Positions 1 through 5,852 of a stretch of 6,084 bases of DNA are shown here, piece after piece. How positions within the stretch are numbered: position 1 is the stretch's first letter; every line of letters begins with the position of its first letter. The notes beneath the pieces are model-generated. The model saw only the letters and a program-made list of their open reading frames with translations. It was not told the DNA's origin and did no database searches. The stretch comes from Promethearchaeota archaeon (GTDB taxonomy: Archaea > Asgardarchaeota > Lokiarchaeia > Sigynarchaeales > SOKP01): positions 1-6,084 of the forward strand of contig JAEOUI010000446.1 in NCBI GenBank assembly GCA_016839425.1, given 5' to 3'. A program made the position numbers and the translations under genes.

Positions 1-658
1 CGTTATAAAATTCAACTGATTCGTAGCTTCGAAGATCAGTAGCTAGGTTTCCTATCACTGGATATGTCCAACCTTTGGAGTATAATTCTTCGAGTAATAA
101 TTGAAGGGACGGCATTCCCATGCCAGTTTCTGCCATGTCATCTAATACTTTTTTGAAAAACCTCCTAACAATGCCAGACATTAACGCTACTACTCGACTA
201 TTTAGCATTTTTTGCTTTGCCATCATCTCTGGAGGAAATCTTGCACCGTCTTGAAACATGAGCAAGAATCGATTGTTTTTAGGTTCTAAACCTTTTCCAA
301 TTTGATATATTTTCTCAGCAACTTTATCATATTCCAACCGCGAGTGGGGTTCGTTAAAAGTAGCGTCTATAGACAGGTCCCCTCCAATAAGCATCAACCC
401 CACGCTCCTGAGAGCAAATCTCTTGTTTACAATAATCCCCATAACGGTGCTTCCTATTAAAGTTACATTAGGTCCAAGTTCTTCTCGAATTCCTTGTATG
501 ATCTTATCGTAATTAAATCTCCTTCGGGATAAAGTATCAACAGCAAGAATTCCCAGTTTAGGTTTCGTATTCATATTCTCCAGGGCTTGTTTGACAACAA
601 TTCTTCCAGCTTTATATCCATCCTTTTCGGTCGTAATGCCTACTCCAGCATCTAACAT
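1..658 (-). CDS. FIST N-terminal domain sensor protein (partial, C-terminus beyond left edge)
   Basis: The first 219 residues of a cytosolic FIST-domain protein are encoded. FIST is a predicted small-ligand sensory domain of prokaryotic signal transduction. Seen in the sequence: the N-terminal GVGITTEKDGYKAG segment (residues 5-18), a beta strand LGILAVD (35-41), the helix around YDKIIQGIREELGP (50-63), the core strand and turn LIGSTVMGII (67-76), the strand RSVGLMLIGG (84-93), and the segment PVIGNLATD...VEFYN (200-219). These follow the order of FIST_N, including the late position of the 'GG/GN-A-D ... F-N' segment. The rest of FIST_N and any FIST_C domain lie outside the window. ATG at 658 is the only sensible start because an in-frame TGA lies 12 nt upstream of it. 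The Shine-Dalgarno sequence is weak (GAAG), so translation may be coupled to the gelsolin-like gene ending 39 nt upstream. The family is well supported; the ligand is unknown. Confidence 0.88.
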   Translation of the reverse strand, partial: MLDAGVGITTEKDGYKAGRIVVKQALENMNTKPKLGILAVDTLSRRRFNYDKIIQGIREELGPNVTLIGSTVMGIIVNKRFALRSVGLMLIGGDLSIDATFNEPHSRLEYDKVAEKIYQIGKGLEPKNNRFLLMFQDGARFPPEMMAKQKMLNSRVVALMSGIVRRFFKKVLDDMAETGMGMPSLQLLLEELYSKGWTYPVIGNLATDLRSYESVEFYN

Positions 659-697
659 GTTTTTTCTACTTCAAGTGATTATTTATTCTTAATTTAA

Positions 698-1240
698 TTA
701 TATTTCTCTTAAAAAAGACTTAATTTTAGTTTGTAAATTCTCCAGATCCCCTGCAATTTCCTTTAAAAGAGACGACATCTTATTTTTAAATAAAGAAAAT
801 TCTTTTTCGTCATTTTGAATTGTCCTTGTTTCGACTGCTGAGACGGTTTTTCGAGCCCCTTGGGGCTTGGTTTGATTGACTACTGGGGATTTGACGGGGA
901 TTTCAGAGGAAAGCGGGACGATTACTTTTTGCATTTCAATCTTTTCTTCTGAAGGTTCTTTAATTTCGACTGCGCTTAGATCTGGGAAGTGTCCAGGCTC
1001 GTGACCCTGTTCTACAACTTCAATGCTAGCTCCATATAATCTTTTCTTTGATTTAATTTTTGTTGCTGAAACACCAGCAAAATATCGATCCATATTTTTT
1101 GCTTCTGAACCACTCCATATCCAAATTTTAGATTTTTTCGTGTGTTTATCAATGATAATGTAGATACTGTTTTTATTTAGCGTTTTCTCGTCAGTTGGAA
1201 CGAGTTCTCTTCCATCGATTTTATACATAATCAGACTCAT
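698..1240 (-). CDS. Gelsolin-like domain protein with linker and C-terminal helical tail
   Basis: A 180-residue cytosolic protein. Residues 1-88 match a single gelsolin-homology repeat: MYKIDGRELV, then strand SIYIIID (25-31), strand KIWIWSGSEA (38-47), a helix DRYFAGVSATKIK (51-63), strand ASIEVVEQG (71-79) and the closing HEPGHFPDL (80-88). This is the usual 'YILD...I-y-v-W-G...A...V..G.E...F' order. Gelsolin domains bind actin and calcium, but the acidic residue normally just before the YILD-type strand is Ser here, so calcium binding is doubtful. Residues about 89-145 are a low-complexity linker containing KVIVP (105-109); residues 146-180 look like amphipathic helices that could dimerise. 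A longer start at 1252 (four extra residues, directly after the upstream TAA) is possible, but GGTGA five bases before ATG 1240 favours the shorter form. Third gene of the leftward operon. An actin partner is inference only. Confidence 0.82.
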   Translation of the reverse strand: MSLIMYKIDGRELVPTDEKTLNKNSIYIIIDKHTKKSKIWIWSGSEAKNMDRYFAGVSATKIKSKKRLYGASIEVVEQGHEPGHFPDLSAVEIKEPSEEKIEMQKVIVPLSSEIPVKSPVVNQTKPQGARKTVSAVETRTIQNDEKEFSLFKNKMSSLLKEIAGDLENLQTKIKSFLREI

Positions 1241-1245
1241 TTTTT

Positions 1246-1250
1246 TCACC
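1246..1250 (-). promoter_or_regulatory. Ribosome binding site deciding the gelsolin-like start
   Basis: On the minus strand this reads GGTGA, five bases before ATG 1240. It matches part of the archaeal anti-Shine-Dalgarno complement GGAGGTGATC. It lies inside the longer reading frame that opens at ATG 1252, which itself follows the upstream stop with no comparable site, so 1240 is the more likely start. Confidence 0.55.
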
Positions 1251-1252
1251 AT

Positions 1253-2215
1253 TTATAGCTTTATTATTCTACTTTCCCAGTTATCGATTCTTTCAGCATA
1301 ACGCTTAATCTCGTTAGGTGTAAATTTATCGTGGTTCTTACTTAAATCACGCGAACACCGTGATATATCAAACAAGGCAAGAGAGGTACCCACATGTTCT
1401 AAAATAGCATCTTTCAATTTCTCTAAGATTTCTGAAAATTTTGAACCCGTAACCACTGAAAGATCTTCCTTTAGGAGAGAAAATATATTTTTTATCACGA
1501 TATACTTTTCGTCACTTGATTTCTCTTCTATCGAATTTATCAAATCCAAGATACCAATTTTTGCTGTATCCTTGATTTTCGGCGCGGCTTCAGATTCAAC
1601 CTGCTCCGTTGGAGGGATGGTTTGTGCTTGTGTTGTTTCAACATCCATTTCAATTTCGGGAGTAATCTCTGGTCCTACGGGCTCTTGTATGGGCTCTGGC
1701 TTAACTAATTCAGGGGCTGTAGGTTCAGTAACAGGTTCAGGAACAATAACTTTAGATATGGAGACTTCCTTTTCTGGAACTTTTTCCACTTTAGCTCCAA
1801 CCTTTCCGAATCCCTTTGAAGGAATTTTTAAGACGGCGTCTCCCATGTCAAATATTTCTTTTCGGATATTTTTCAAAACATCAATCATTGCTAGTTTAAC
1901 GAAGTTTAGATTGATATCCTGAGCACCCATTGCTAAAAGAATCAAATGGGGCGGGACATTGTAAAGCATTATATAACCACGGTCTCCTTCAATTGTTAAT
2001 TCCTGTAAAGTACCATGGGAAAATCCCGTGGCAAATTGCTGGAATGTGTCCCGCAAAACGCTTAATTCCCATAAAATTTCTTCAGGAATGTAAAATGGTA
2101 TCGTGGACTCTATCACGGTATAATCTTCCACATTAACAAAAAAGCATCCGTTTAAATCCGTTATATCTTCGATTTCTCGTAAATAATCAATTAAATGTAT
2201 TTCTTCGGTCGTCAT
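1253..2215 (-). CDS. Roadblock/LC7-like domain protein with Pro/Glu-rich linker and helical C-terminal domain
   Basis: A 320-residue cytosolic protein in three parts. Residues about 8-122 look like a Roadblock/LC7 fold: helix LIDYLREIEDITDLNG, strands CFFVNVEDYTVIES (24-37), a long helix EEILWELSVLRDTFQQFATG (45-64), strands LQELTIEGDRGYIMLYNV and HLILLAMG (70-97), and a final helix NFVKLAMIDVLKNIRKE (104-120). Residues about 130-215 are a disordered linker rich in Pro, Glu and Val with several PEP/PEI repeats and a KVIVP motif at 155-159. Residues about 218-320 are predicted helical, with no family I recognise. Roadblock proteins dimerise and often regulate small Ras-like GTPases, as MglB does for MglA; that role is inferred here. 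An earlier ATG at 2260 would overlap the upstream gene by 32 nt and lacks the strong GAGGTG site that precedes 2215, so I chose 2215. Confidence 0.8.
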   Translation of the reverse strand: MTTEEIHLIDYLREIEDITDLNGCFFVNVEDYTVIESTIPFYIPEEILWELSVLRDTFQQFATGFSHGTLQELTIEGDRGYIMLYNVPPHLILLAMGAQDINLNFVKLAMIDVLKNIRKEIFDMGDAVLKIPSKGFGKVGAKVEKVPEKEVSISKVIVPEPVTEPTAPELVKPEPIQEPVGPEITPEIEMDVETTQAQTIPPTEQVESEAAPKIKDTAKIGILDLINSIEEKSSDEKYIVIKNIFSLLKEDLSVVTGSKFSEILEKLKDAILEHVGTSLALFDISRCSRDLSKNHDKFTPNEIKRYAERIDNWESRIIKL

Positions 2216-2218
2216 TTC

Positions 2219-2224
2219 CACCTC
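2219..2224 (-). promoter_or_regulatory. Strong ribosome binding site (GAGGTG) deciding the Roadblock-linker start
   Basis: The minus strand reads GAGGTG, three bases before ATG 2215 (GAGG is five bases before it), in the 13-nt gap after the upstream stop at 2229-2231. It is the best Shine-Dalgarno match in the window and rejects the longer start at 2260. Confidence 0.75.
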
Positions 2225-2228
2225 GTTT

Positions 2229-2648
2229 CTATTCTGAAAACAAGAGGTTGTCAAGATCACCCTTGTAACCCTTGAATAATTCGTTAATTTTAATTGCTAA
2301 ATTACTAATACCAAAAGCAATTCGAAAAATATCCGCTTCTTCTGCTATTATCGTGGTCAAGATGGCCCGCTCTCCCACTTTTTGGATTATGACTCTCCCC
2401 GATTCGCTATTTACCATGATTCTTTTAATCAATCCTTTTTTTAAATTCATGCACAAATTTTGGAAGGTTAGTTTTACTGCTGCCGAAACGGCCCCTACTA
2501 ATATGGGATCCACATCACCCTTCCAAGTATTTGCTATAGGAACACCTGCGGGAAAAGCTATAACTATCTGACCGTGGACGTCTCCTTGAGACTCGGTAAA
2601 ATCCGTTACAAGTCCTTCTAATTGTGGTAATAATTTATTTTCCGACAA
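2229..2648 (-). CDS. Stand-alone Roadblock/LC7 domain protein (TTG start)
   Basis: A 139-residue cytosolic protein that is essentially one Roadblock/LC7 domain: a first helix (residues 5-20), strands GQIVIAFPAGVPIAN (26-40), the helix ILVGAVSAAVKLTFQNLC (49-66), strands LIKRIMVNSESGRVIIQKVGERAILTTII (73-101) and a final helix DIFRIAFGISNLAIKINELF (106-125). The AFPAGVPIA hairpin and the helix containing SAAVKLT are typical of archaeal and bacterial Roadblock proteins related to MglB, which dimerise and act on small GTPases. No GTPase gene is visible nearby. The start is TTG at 2648; no ATG occurs in frame until residue 67, inside the domain. A TATA-like box centred about 26 bases upstream of the TTG would allow a leaderless or nearly leaderless transcript. 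It is the first gene of the leftward operon and could form heterodimers with the Roadblock-like domain encoded next to it (inference). Confidence 0.88.
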   Translation of the reverse strand: MSENKLLPQLEGLVTDFTESQGDVHGQIVIAFPAGVPIANTWKGDVDPILVGAVSAAVKLTFQNLCMNLKKGLIKRIMVNSESGRVIIQKVGERAILTTIIAEEADIFRIAFGISNLAIKINELFKGYKGDLDNLLFSE

Positions 2649-2670
2649 GTAATATCAGTCTTATTTATTG

Positions 2671-2680
2671 TATAATTTAA
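2671..2680 (-). promoter_or_regulatory. Candidate archaeal TATA box for the leftward operon
   Basis: The minus strand reads TTAAATTATA, with its centre about 26-28 bases upstream of the TTG start at 2648. That is the usual archaeal distance between TATA box and transcription start, which suggests a leaderless mRNA. The flanks are AT-rich, so the call rests mainly on position. Confidence 0.5.
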
Positions 2681-2685
2681 ATCTG

Positions 2686-2734
2686 ACCTCGTGATTTTTA
2701 CAAGAAATATTATTAGAATTCCTCATCACGAGGT
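2686..2734. repeat. 10-bp inverted repeat, possible operator upstream of the Roadblock operon
   Basis: The arms ACCTCGTGAT (2686-2695) and ATCACGAGGT (2725-2734) are perfect reverse complements separated by 29 bp. They contain five G/C bases in an otherwise very AT-rich stretch and begin about 6 bp upstream of the candidate TATA box. A two-site operator for a dimeric regulator is the simplest reading. As RNA, the 29-nt loop makes it a poor terminator. Confidence 0.5.
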
Positions 2735-2980
2735 AAAATAACTTTATACATTTTTTATGAAAATTCCCTAATATATAGTTTTTTATAACGAAATTATGCA
2801 ATTATTAATTTAGCTTTATACATGTATGTAGGCACTAATCTTATATCTCCGTGGAATTTTTGCTAAATTGGATTATTATAATATAAGTATAGAGGATTTT
2901 CATTTTAATCATTCTCATAAAATATTATTACTCAAATTAAATTAAGTGAACCTATTTCGTGTTATTAGTACATAACTTCT

Positions 2981-3001
2981 CTTAAAATGAACTATTTTAA
3001 G
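2981..3001 (+). promoter_or_regulatory. Hairpin / inverted repeat before paralog A
   Basis: The arms CTTAAAAT (2981-2988) and ATTTTAAG (2994-3001) are perfect reverse complements around a 5-base loop (GAACT). The element ends 60 bp before the TTG start at 3062. It could be an operator at the promoter or a hairpin in the 5' leader; the sequence alone does not decide. Confidence 0.4.
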
Positions 3002-3061
3002 CCTGATCATTAATTATTCTCCTTGCGTAAAACATTTCATTTATAAGAGAGGGATTTCGCA

Positions 3062-3604
3062 TTGAAAAAAGTAAAGGGTTCATTAGTAAAAATTTTAGTT
3101 AAATCGGTGAGAGTAAACAAAACGGGAGTCTATGACGATATTCTCTCAGATCAAGGACGAGAGTTAGTTGGTGAAAGAATATTCGATTCCATCTGGTATG
3201 CTTACGAGACATACAGAAATGTTCATGACGCAGTTGCAAAAGTCGAGGCAAAGAATAATCCAACTATATTATTTCAATGGGGTCAAAAATTTGGAGACGC
3301 TCTCATGACCTCGACTTATAAAAATACCGTTTCTAATATTGATGTTGAAAGTGCCATAGAGAGATACAAGCGTTTCCACAAGTTGGTGTATAGTTGGGGT
3401 TCTTTAATTCCAGAATTATTATCGGATAATCACCTAATAGTCACTTATGAGGATTTCGAACGTGATTGGGAGCCATATTACTATGTATCTAGTGGTTGGA
3501 TGTATAAATTCTTAGAATTATGTTTAAATAAGAAAATAACTTTTAAGTTCCATAAAAAGTCTTGGGAAGGCGCTAAATGGACAGCATACGATTTTTCGTG
3601 GTAA
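3062..3604 (+). CDS. Tandem paralog A: DUF2378/V4R-like small cytosolic protein, function unknown
   Basis: A 180-residue protein without signal peptide or membrane segment, first of at least five tandem paralogs. The layout resembles the DUF2378/TIGR02265 family, described mainly from myxobacteria, and more loosely V4R/H-NOX-type ligand-binding folds: K-x-K-G at the start, IWY (44-46), FQWGQKFG (71-78), RYKRF (101-105), a beta region ending at YEDF (129-132), SSGWMYKFLELC (143-154), KSWEGA (166-171) and a terminal FSW. This is pattern recognition, not a search result. No histidine is conserved across the paralogs, arguing against haem binding; Cys154 in ELC is conserved. The start is TTG: an in-frame TAA lies at 3044-3046 with no ATG or GTG between, and GAGGG (3049-3053) lies eight bases upstream. 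It is closest to the next gene, about 69% identical. A small-molecule sensor role is speculative. Confidence 0.85.
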   Translation: MKKVKGSLVKILVKSVRVNKTGVYDDILSDQGRELVGERIFDSIWYAYETYRNVHDAVAKVEAKNNPTILFQWGQKFGDALMTSTYKNTVSNIDVESAIERYKRFHKLVYSWGSLIPELLSDNHLIVTYEDFERDWEPYYYVSSGWMYKFLELCLNKKITFKFHKKSWEGAKWTAYDFSW

Positions 3605-3618
3605 AATTTTCATTACTC

Positions 3619-3624
3619 TTTTTT
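3619..3624 (+). terminator. Oligo-T tract after paralog A
   Basis: Six T residues start 14 bp after the stop codon of paralog A. Archaeal polymerase can terminate at such tracts without a hairpin. Similar runs are not rare in this AT-rich DNA. Confidence 0.3.
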
Positions 3625-3686
3625 AATTTCTAAAAAGTGTTATTCATATAATAAACGCGCTACATTGTTTAGAAGCTTGAAAATGC

Positions 3687-3698
3687 TTAAATTTAAAT
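3687..3698 (+). promoter_or_regulatory. Palindromic TTAAATTTAAAT element, candidate promoter of paralog B
   Basis: The perfect 10-bp palindrome TTAAATTTAA (3687-3696) lies about 60 bp before paralog B in the 148-bp gap after A. Its 10-mer AAATTTAAAT (3689-3698) occurs again upstream of paralog C (4457-4466), in both cases followed shortly by TCC and TTG. It may be part of a TATA/BRE promoter or an operator; low base complexity limits confidence. Confidence 0.35.
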
Positions 3699-3755
3699 CC
3701 TTGTATTTACATGTTATTTTGCAGGGAGATTTAAAAACATTAAAGGGGTTTAGTG

Positions 3756-4301
3756 TTGAAAAAAGTTAAGGGTTCACTAGTCAAGTTAATGGTAAAACCT
3801 ATAAGGGCAAATAAAAGTGGGGCTTACGACGATATTCTCTCAAACGAGGGGAAAGAATTAATTAACCAGAGAATCTTTGATTCTATATGGTATCCATACG
3901 AGGCGTACAGAAACATCCACGATGCTGTAGCAAAAGTTGAGGGCAATAATAATCAAAAAGTCTTATTTCAATGGGGTCAAAGATTTGGTGAGATACTTAT
4001 GACTTCAATTTATAAGAACTCAATATCTGATGCTGATCCTACAATAGCAATGGATAAATACGCTCGTTTTCATAAATTGGTATATAATTGGGGCGTAATC
4101 AAACCACAGATGCTTTCAGATTACCACATGATCGTGACCTACGAAGATTTCGAGCGCGATTGGGAGTTATATTACTATATTTCCAGCGGTTGGATGTATA
4201 AATACTTAGAGTTGTGTCTAAAAAAACCAGTTCATTTCAAGTTCTACAAAAAATCTTGGGAAACAGCAGATTGGACAACTTACGATTTTTCATGGTCTTA
4301 G
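3756..4301 (+). CDS. Tandem paralog B: DUF2378/V4R-like small cytosolic protein, function unknown
   Basis: A 181-residue protein, about 69% identical to paralog A by hand alignment without gaps and one residue longer at the C-terminus (final Ser). It keeps all the array's hallmarks: KKVKG start, IWYPYEAY, FQWGQRFG, KYARF, VTYEDFERDW, SSGWMYKYLELC, KSWE and a terminal FSW. In the KSWEGA motif Gly is replaced by Thr (KSWETA), unlike copies A, C and D. DNA identity to A includes the 19-mer at 3963-3981, also at 3269-3287, so the duplication is fairly recent or under strong constraint. I chose TTG 3756 because it aligns exactly with the TTG of A and stands seven bases after GGGG (3745-3748). GTG at 3753 would add one residue and cannot be excluded. 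The 148-bp gap from A suggests a separate promoter. Confidence 0.85.
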   Translation: MKKVKGSLVKLMVKPIRANKSGAYDDILSNEGKELINQRIFDSIWYPYEAYRNIHDAVAKVEGNNNQKVLFQWGQRFGEILMTSIYKNSISDADPTIAMDKYARFHKLVYNWGVIKPQMLSDYHMIVTYEDFERDWELYYYISSGWMYKYLELCLKKPVHFKFYKKSWETADWTTYDFSWS

Positions 4302-4436
4302 TTATATTAAAACCAGATTAATCAAATTTAAACACCGACAATCCGATAACTTTTATTTTAATCCTGATTACAAAGATATAATTTAGTAAGATTCAAAGGA
4401 AACCAATCTTCTCGTTTCGAGATAATTTCTCGCACG

Positions 4437-4454
4437 ATATTTCAAGCGAAATAT
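4437..4454 (+). promoter_or_regulatory. Short hairpin upstream of paralog C
   Basis: The arms ATATTTC (4437-4443) and GAAATAT (4448-4454) are perfect reverse complements around the 4-base loop AAGC, in the 239-bp gap between B and C. A smaller hairpin (TCTCG-TTT-CGAGA, 4410-4422) lies just before it. It could be an operator, or part of the end of the B transcript. Confidence 0.35.
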
Positions 4455-4456
4455 GA

Positions 4457-4468
4457 AAATTTAAATTT
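4457..4468 (+). promoter_or_regulatory. 12-bp palindrome upstream of paralog C
   Basis: AAATTTAAATTT is a perfect 12-bp palindrome ending 72 bp before the start of paralog C and shares AAATTTAAAT with the element before paralog B. A TATA-like TGTATATATTA follows at about 4476-4486, some 55-65 bp before the ATG. Together they are the best promoter candidate in this gap. Confidence 0.35.
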
Positions 4469-4540
4469 CCATTGATGTATATATTATTGTAAAATTCAAT
4501 TTATATGACTTTAGGAAAACTGCAATCTTGGTAAAAAATA

Positions 4541-5083
4541 ATGAAAAAAGCTAAAGGCACCATTGTTCTTTATATCATAAAAGGAATAAAATCCAATAAG
4601 ACAGATACATATAAGAAATTGTTATCAAAAGAAGCCAAAAAATTGGTTTCGCAGAACATCTTATCTTCGGAGTGGTATCCTTTTGAGGCGTATAAAGAAT
4701 GCATGGTTGCTCTCGCTAAAGTAGAAACAGGAGGTAACATGGAACTCGTTCGAGAGTGGGGACGGGTATTCGGTTACAAAGTCATGACAGATCTTTACGG
4801 CCAAATCATAGAAGAGGGAGACGTTCGAAAAGCTTTAGACAAGTACAAGAGATTTCAAAGGATAATTTTTAATTTTGGTTCGATTAATATAGATTTTATT
4901 TCAGAAAAAGACATAAACATCTCTTTTAATGGTTTTGATCCTAATTTTCAAGAGTATTATGAGTTATCAATGGGATGGATAGAAAAATTTGTAGAACTGT
5001 GTGTGGGGAAAAAACCTAAAAGTTCATTCTTGAGTAAATCCTGGGAAGGAGCGGAAATAACGAAATTTCGAATTTCGTGGTAA
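4541..5083 (+). CDS. Tandem paralog C: DUF2378/V4R-like small cytosolic protein, function unknown
   Basis: A 180-residue protein that aligns to paralogs A and B without gaps at roughly 35-40% identity and to paralog D at about 67%, so it belongs to a second subfamily of the array. It shows the DUF2378-like pattern most clearly: SSEWYPFEAY (42-51), REWGRVFG (71-78), MTDLY (82-86), DKYKRF (100-105), FNFGSI (110-115), GFD (131-133), GWIEKFVELCVG (145-156), SKSWEGA (165-171) and KFRISW (175-180). Compared with A/B, the YEDF motif is replaced by FNGF and the extra aromatics before GW are reduced, which could mean a changed binding pocket. The start is ATG at 4541 with only a weak upstream GGT. There is no membrane segment or signal peptide. 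No enzyme motif is seen. Confidence 0.85.
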   Translation: MKKAKGTIVLYIIKGIKSNKTDTYKKLLSKEAKKLVSQNILSSEWYPFEAYKECMVALAKVETGGNMELVREWGRVFGYKVMTDLYGQIIEEGDVRKALDKYKRFQRIIFNFGSINIDFISEKDINISFNGFDPNFQEYYELSMGWIEKFVELCVGKKPKSSFLSKSWEGAEITKFRISW

Positions 5084-5169
5084 GAGATTTGGTTTTTAAT
5101 AGAAAATATTTTGATTAATAATATCAAAAAAATTTGTTTTATAACAATGATATATCGATTTCCATAAGA

Positions 5170-5214
5170 AACTTTATATTCATAATAGCCTAATTTATAA
5201 CAAGAAATAAAGTT
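5170..5214 (+). promoter_or_regulatory. TATA-like box with 8-bp inverted repeat before paralog D
   Basis: The arms AACTTTAT (5170-5177) and ATAAAGTT (5207-5214) are reverse complements separated by 29 bp. The left arm overlaps a TATA-like CTTTATATT (5172-5180) about 80 bp before the ATG at 5258. An 8-bp match in AT-rich DNA may be chance, so this is a weak operator and promoter candidate. Confidence 0.3.
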
Positions 5215-5257
5215 CAATTAGTCTCAAGATCTAAATAATTAGCATCAAAGAATTAAG

Positions 5258-5800
5258 ATGAAGAAAACAAAAGGTATATTCATGCATTATATTGTAACGG
5301 CAATAAAAGCCAACAAAACTGATGCGTATAAGAAATTGTTATCGAAAGAAGCTAAAAAATTATTGTCCCAAAATATCTTAGCTTCGGATTGGTACCCATT
5401 CGAAATTTATAAGGAACTCTTGAACGCACTTGCGATAATCGAAGCACGAGGAAACATGGATATCGTCAGAGAATGGGGTAGGCAGTTTGGATATAAAGCA
5501 ATGTCAGATTTATACGCTTTAACATTAGAGCCAGGTAATGTTCAAAAAGCTTTGGAGAAGTACAAGCGTTTTTCAAGGATTGTCTTCAATTTTAATTCTA
5601 TTAACCTCGAATTTATTTCAGGAAATGAAATTCATGTGTCTTATGAAGATTTTGATCTCGATTTTGAAGTGTATTATTATTTAGCGGTGGGTTGGATTGA
5701 AAAATTCGTTGAGTTATGCGCGGGTGTCGTACCCGAAAGTTCTTTCTTGTCAAAATCTTGGGAAGGGGCAGATATTACAAAATTCCGAATTTCTTGGTGA
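5258..5800 (+). CDS. Tandem paralog D: DUF2378/V4R-like small cytosolic protein, function unknown
   Basis: A 180-residue protein about 67% identical to paralog C by hand alignment without gaps. It shares the C-subfamily features YKKLLSKEAKKL (24-35), WYPFE (45-49), REWGR-FG (71-78), KYKRF (101-105), GWIEKFVELC (145-154) and a long identical C-terminal stretch around SKSWEGA and KFRISW. It retains a YEDF motif (129-132) like A and B, where C has FNGF, so C rather than D is the derived copy at that site. The most divergent parts between C and D are residues 4-18 and about 86-96. The start is ATG at 5258 with a poor Shine-Dalgarno site. It lies 174 bp after C, with a TATA-like box in the gap, so independent transcription is likely. 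Confidence 0.85.
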   Translation: MKKTKGIFMHYIVTAIKANKTDAYKKLLSKEAKKLLSQNILASDWYPFEIYKELLNALAIIEARGNMDIVREWGRQFGYKAMSDLYALTLEPGNVQKALEKYKRFSRIVFNFNSINLEFISGNEIHVSYEDFDLDFEVYYYLAVGWIEKFVELCAGVVPESSFLSKSWEGADITKFRISW

Positions 5801-5806
5801 GTTAAC

Positions 5807-5813
5807 TTTTTTT
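5807..5813 (+). terminator. Oligo-T tract after paralog D
   Basis: Seven T residues begin 7 bp after the stop codon of paralog D, followed by the palindrome TTATAATTATAA (5812-5823). It is the strongest T-run immediately after a gene here and a plausible archaeal termination site. Confidence 0.35.
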
Positions 5814-5852
5814 ATAATTATAACACAACTTTAGTTGAATCTAATCAAACAT

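Larger units (their letters stand above)
2649..3061. other. Divergent intergenic region
   Basis: These 413 bp contain no supported gene. Besides the leftward TATA-like box and the 10-bp inverted repeat, the plus strand has two copies of CTTTATACA (2742-2750 and 2814-2822) that resemble archaeal TATA boxes, a TATA-like run around 2873-2890, and a hairpin at 2981-3001. If either CTTTATACA copy drives the first rightward gene, its leader would be more than 200 nt long. I see no RNA gene or known riboswitch. Confidence 0.5.

Noticed and set aside
1572..1922. Plus-strand open frame of 116 codons
   Set aside because: It lies antisense to the linker of the Roadblock-linker protein. Its Ser/Gly/Thr-rich composition is the mirror of the Pro/Glu-rich coding sequence on the other strand.
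1930..2136. Plus-strand open frame of 68 codons
   Set aside because: It is antisense to the well-supported Roadblock-like domain, with no domain or convincing ribosome site of its own.
2216..2260. Upstream ATG extension of the Roadblock-linker gene
   Set aside because: It would overlap the preceding gene by 32 nt, and the added residues are not part of the fold. The GAGGTG site supports ATG 2215.
2272..2571. Plus-strand open frame of 99 codons
   Set aside because: It is antisense to the stand-alone Roadblock gene; its hydrophobic look comes from the complementary strand.
3753..3755. GTG as start of paralog B
   Set aside because: Possible, but TTG three bases later aligns exactly with the forced TTG start of paralog A and has a better distance from GGGG.
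4957..5217. Minus-strand open frame of 86 codons
   Set aside because: It overlaps the conserved C-terminus of paralog C in antisense and an AT-rich spacer; no comparable frame is seen at the matching place of paralog D.
3062..5800. The paralogs as H-NOX-type haem proteins
   Set aside because: The overall layout is loosely similar, but no histidine is conserved among the four complete copies, so a proximal haem ligand is missing.
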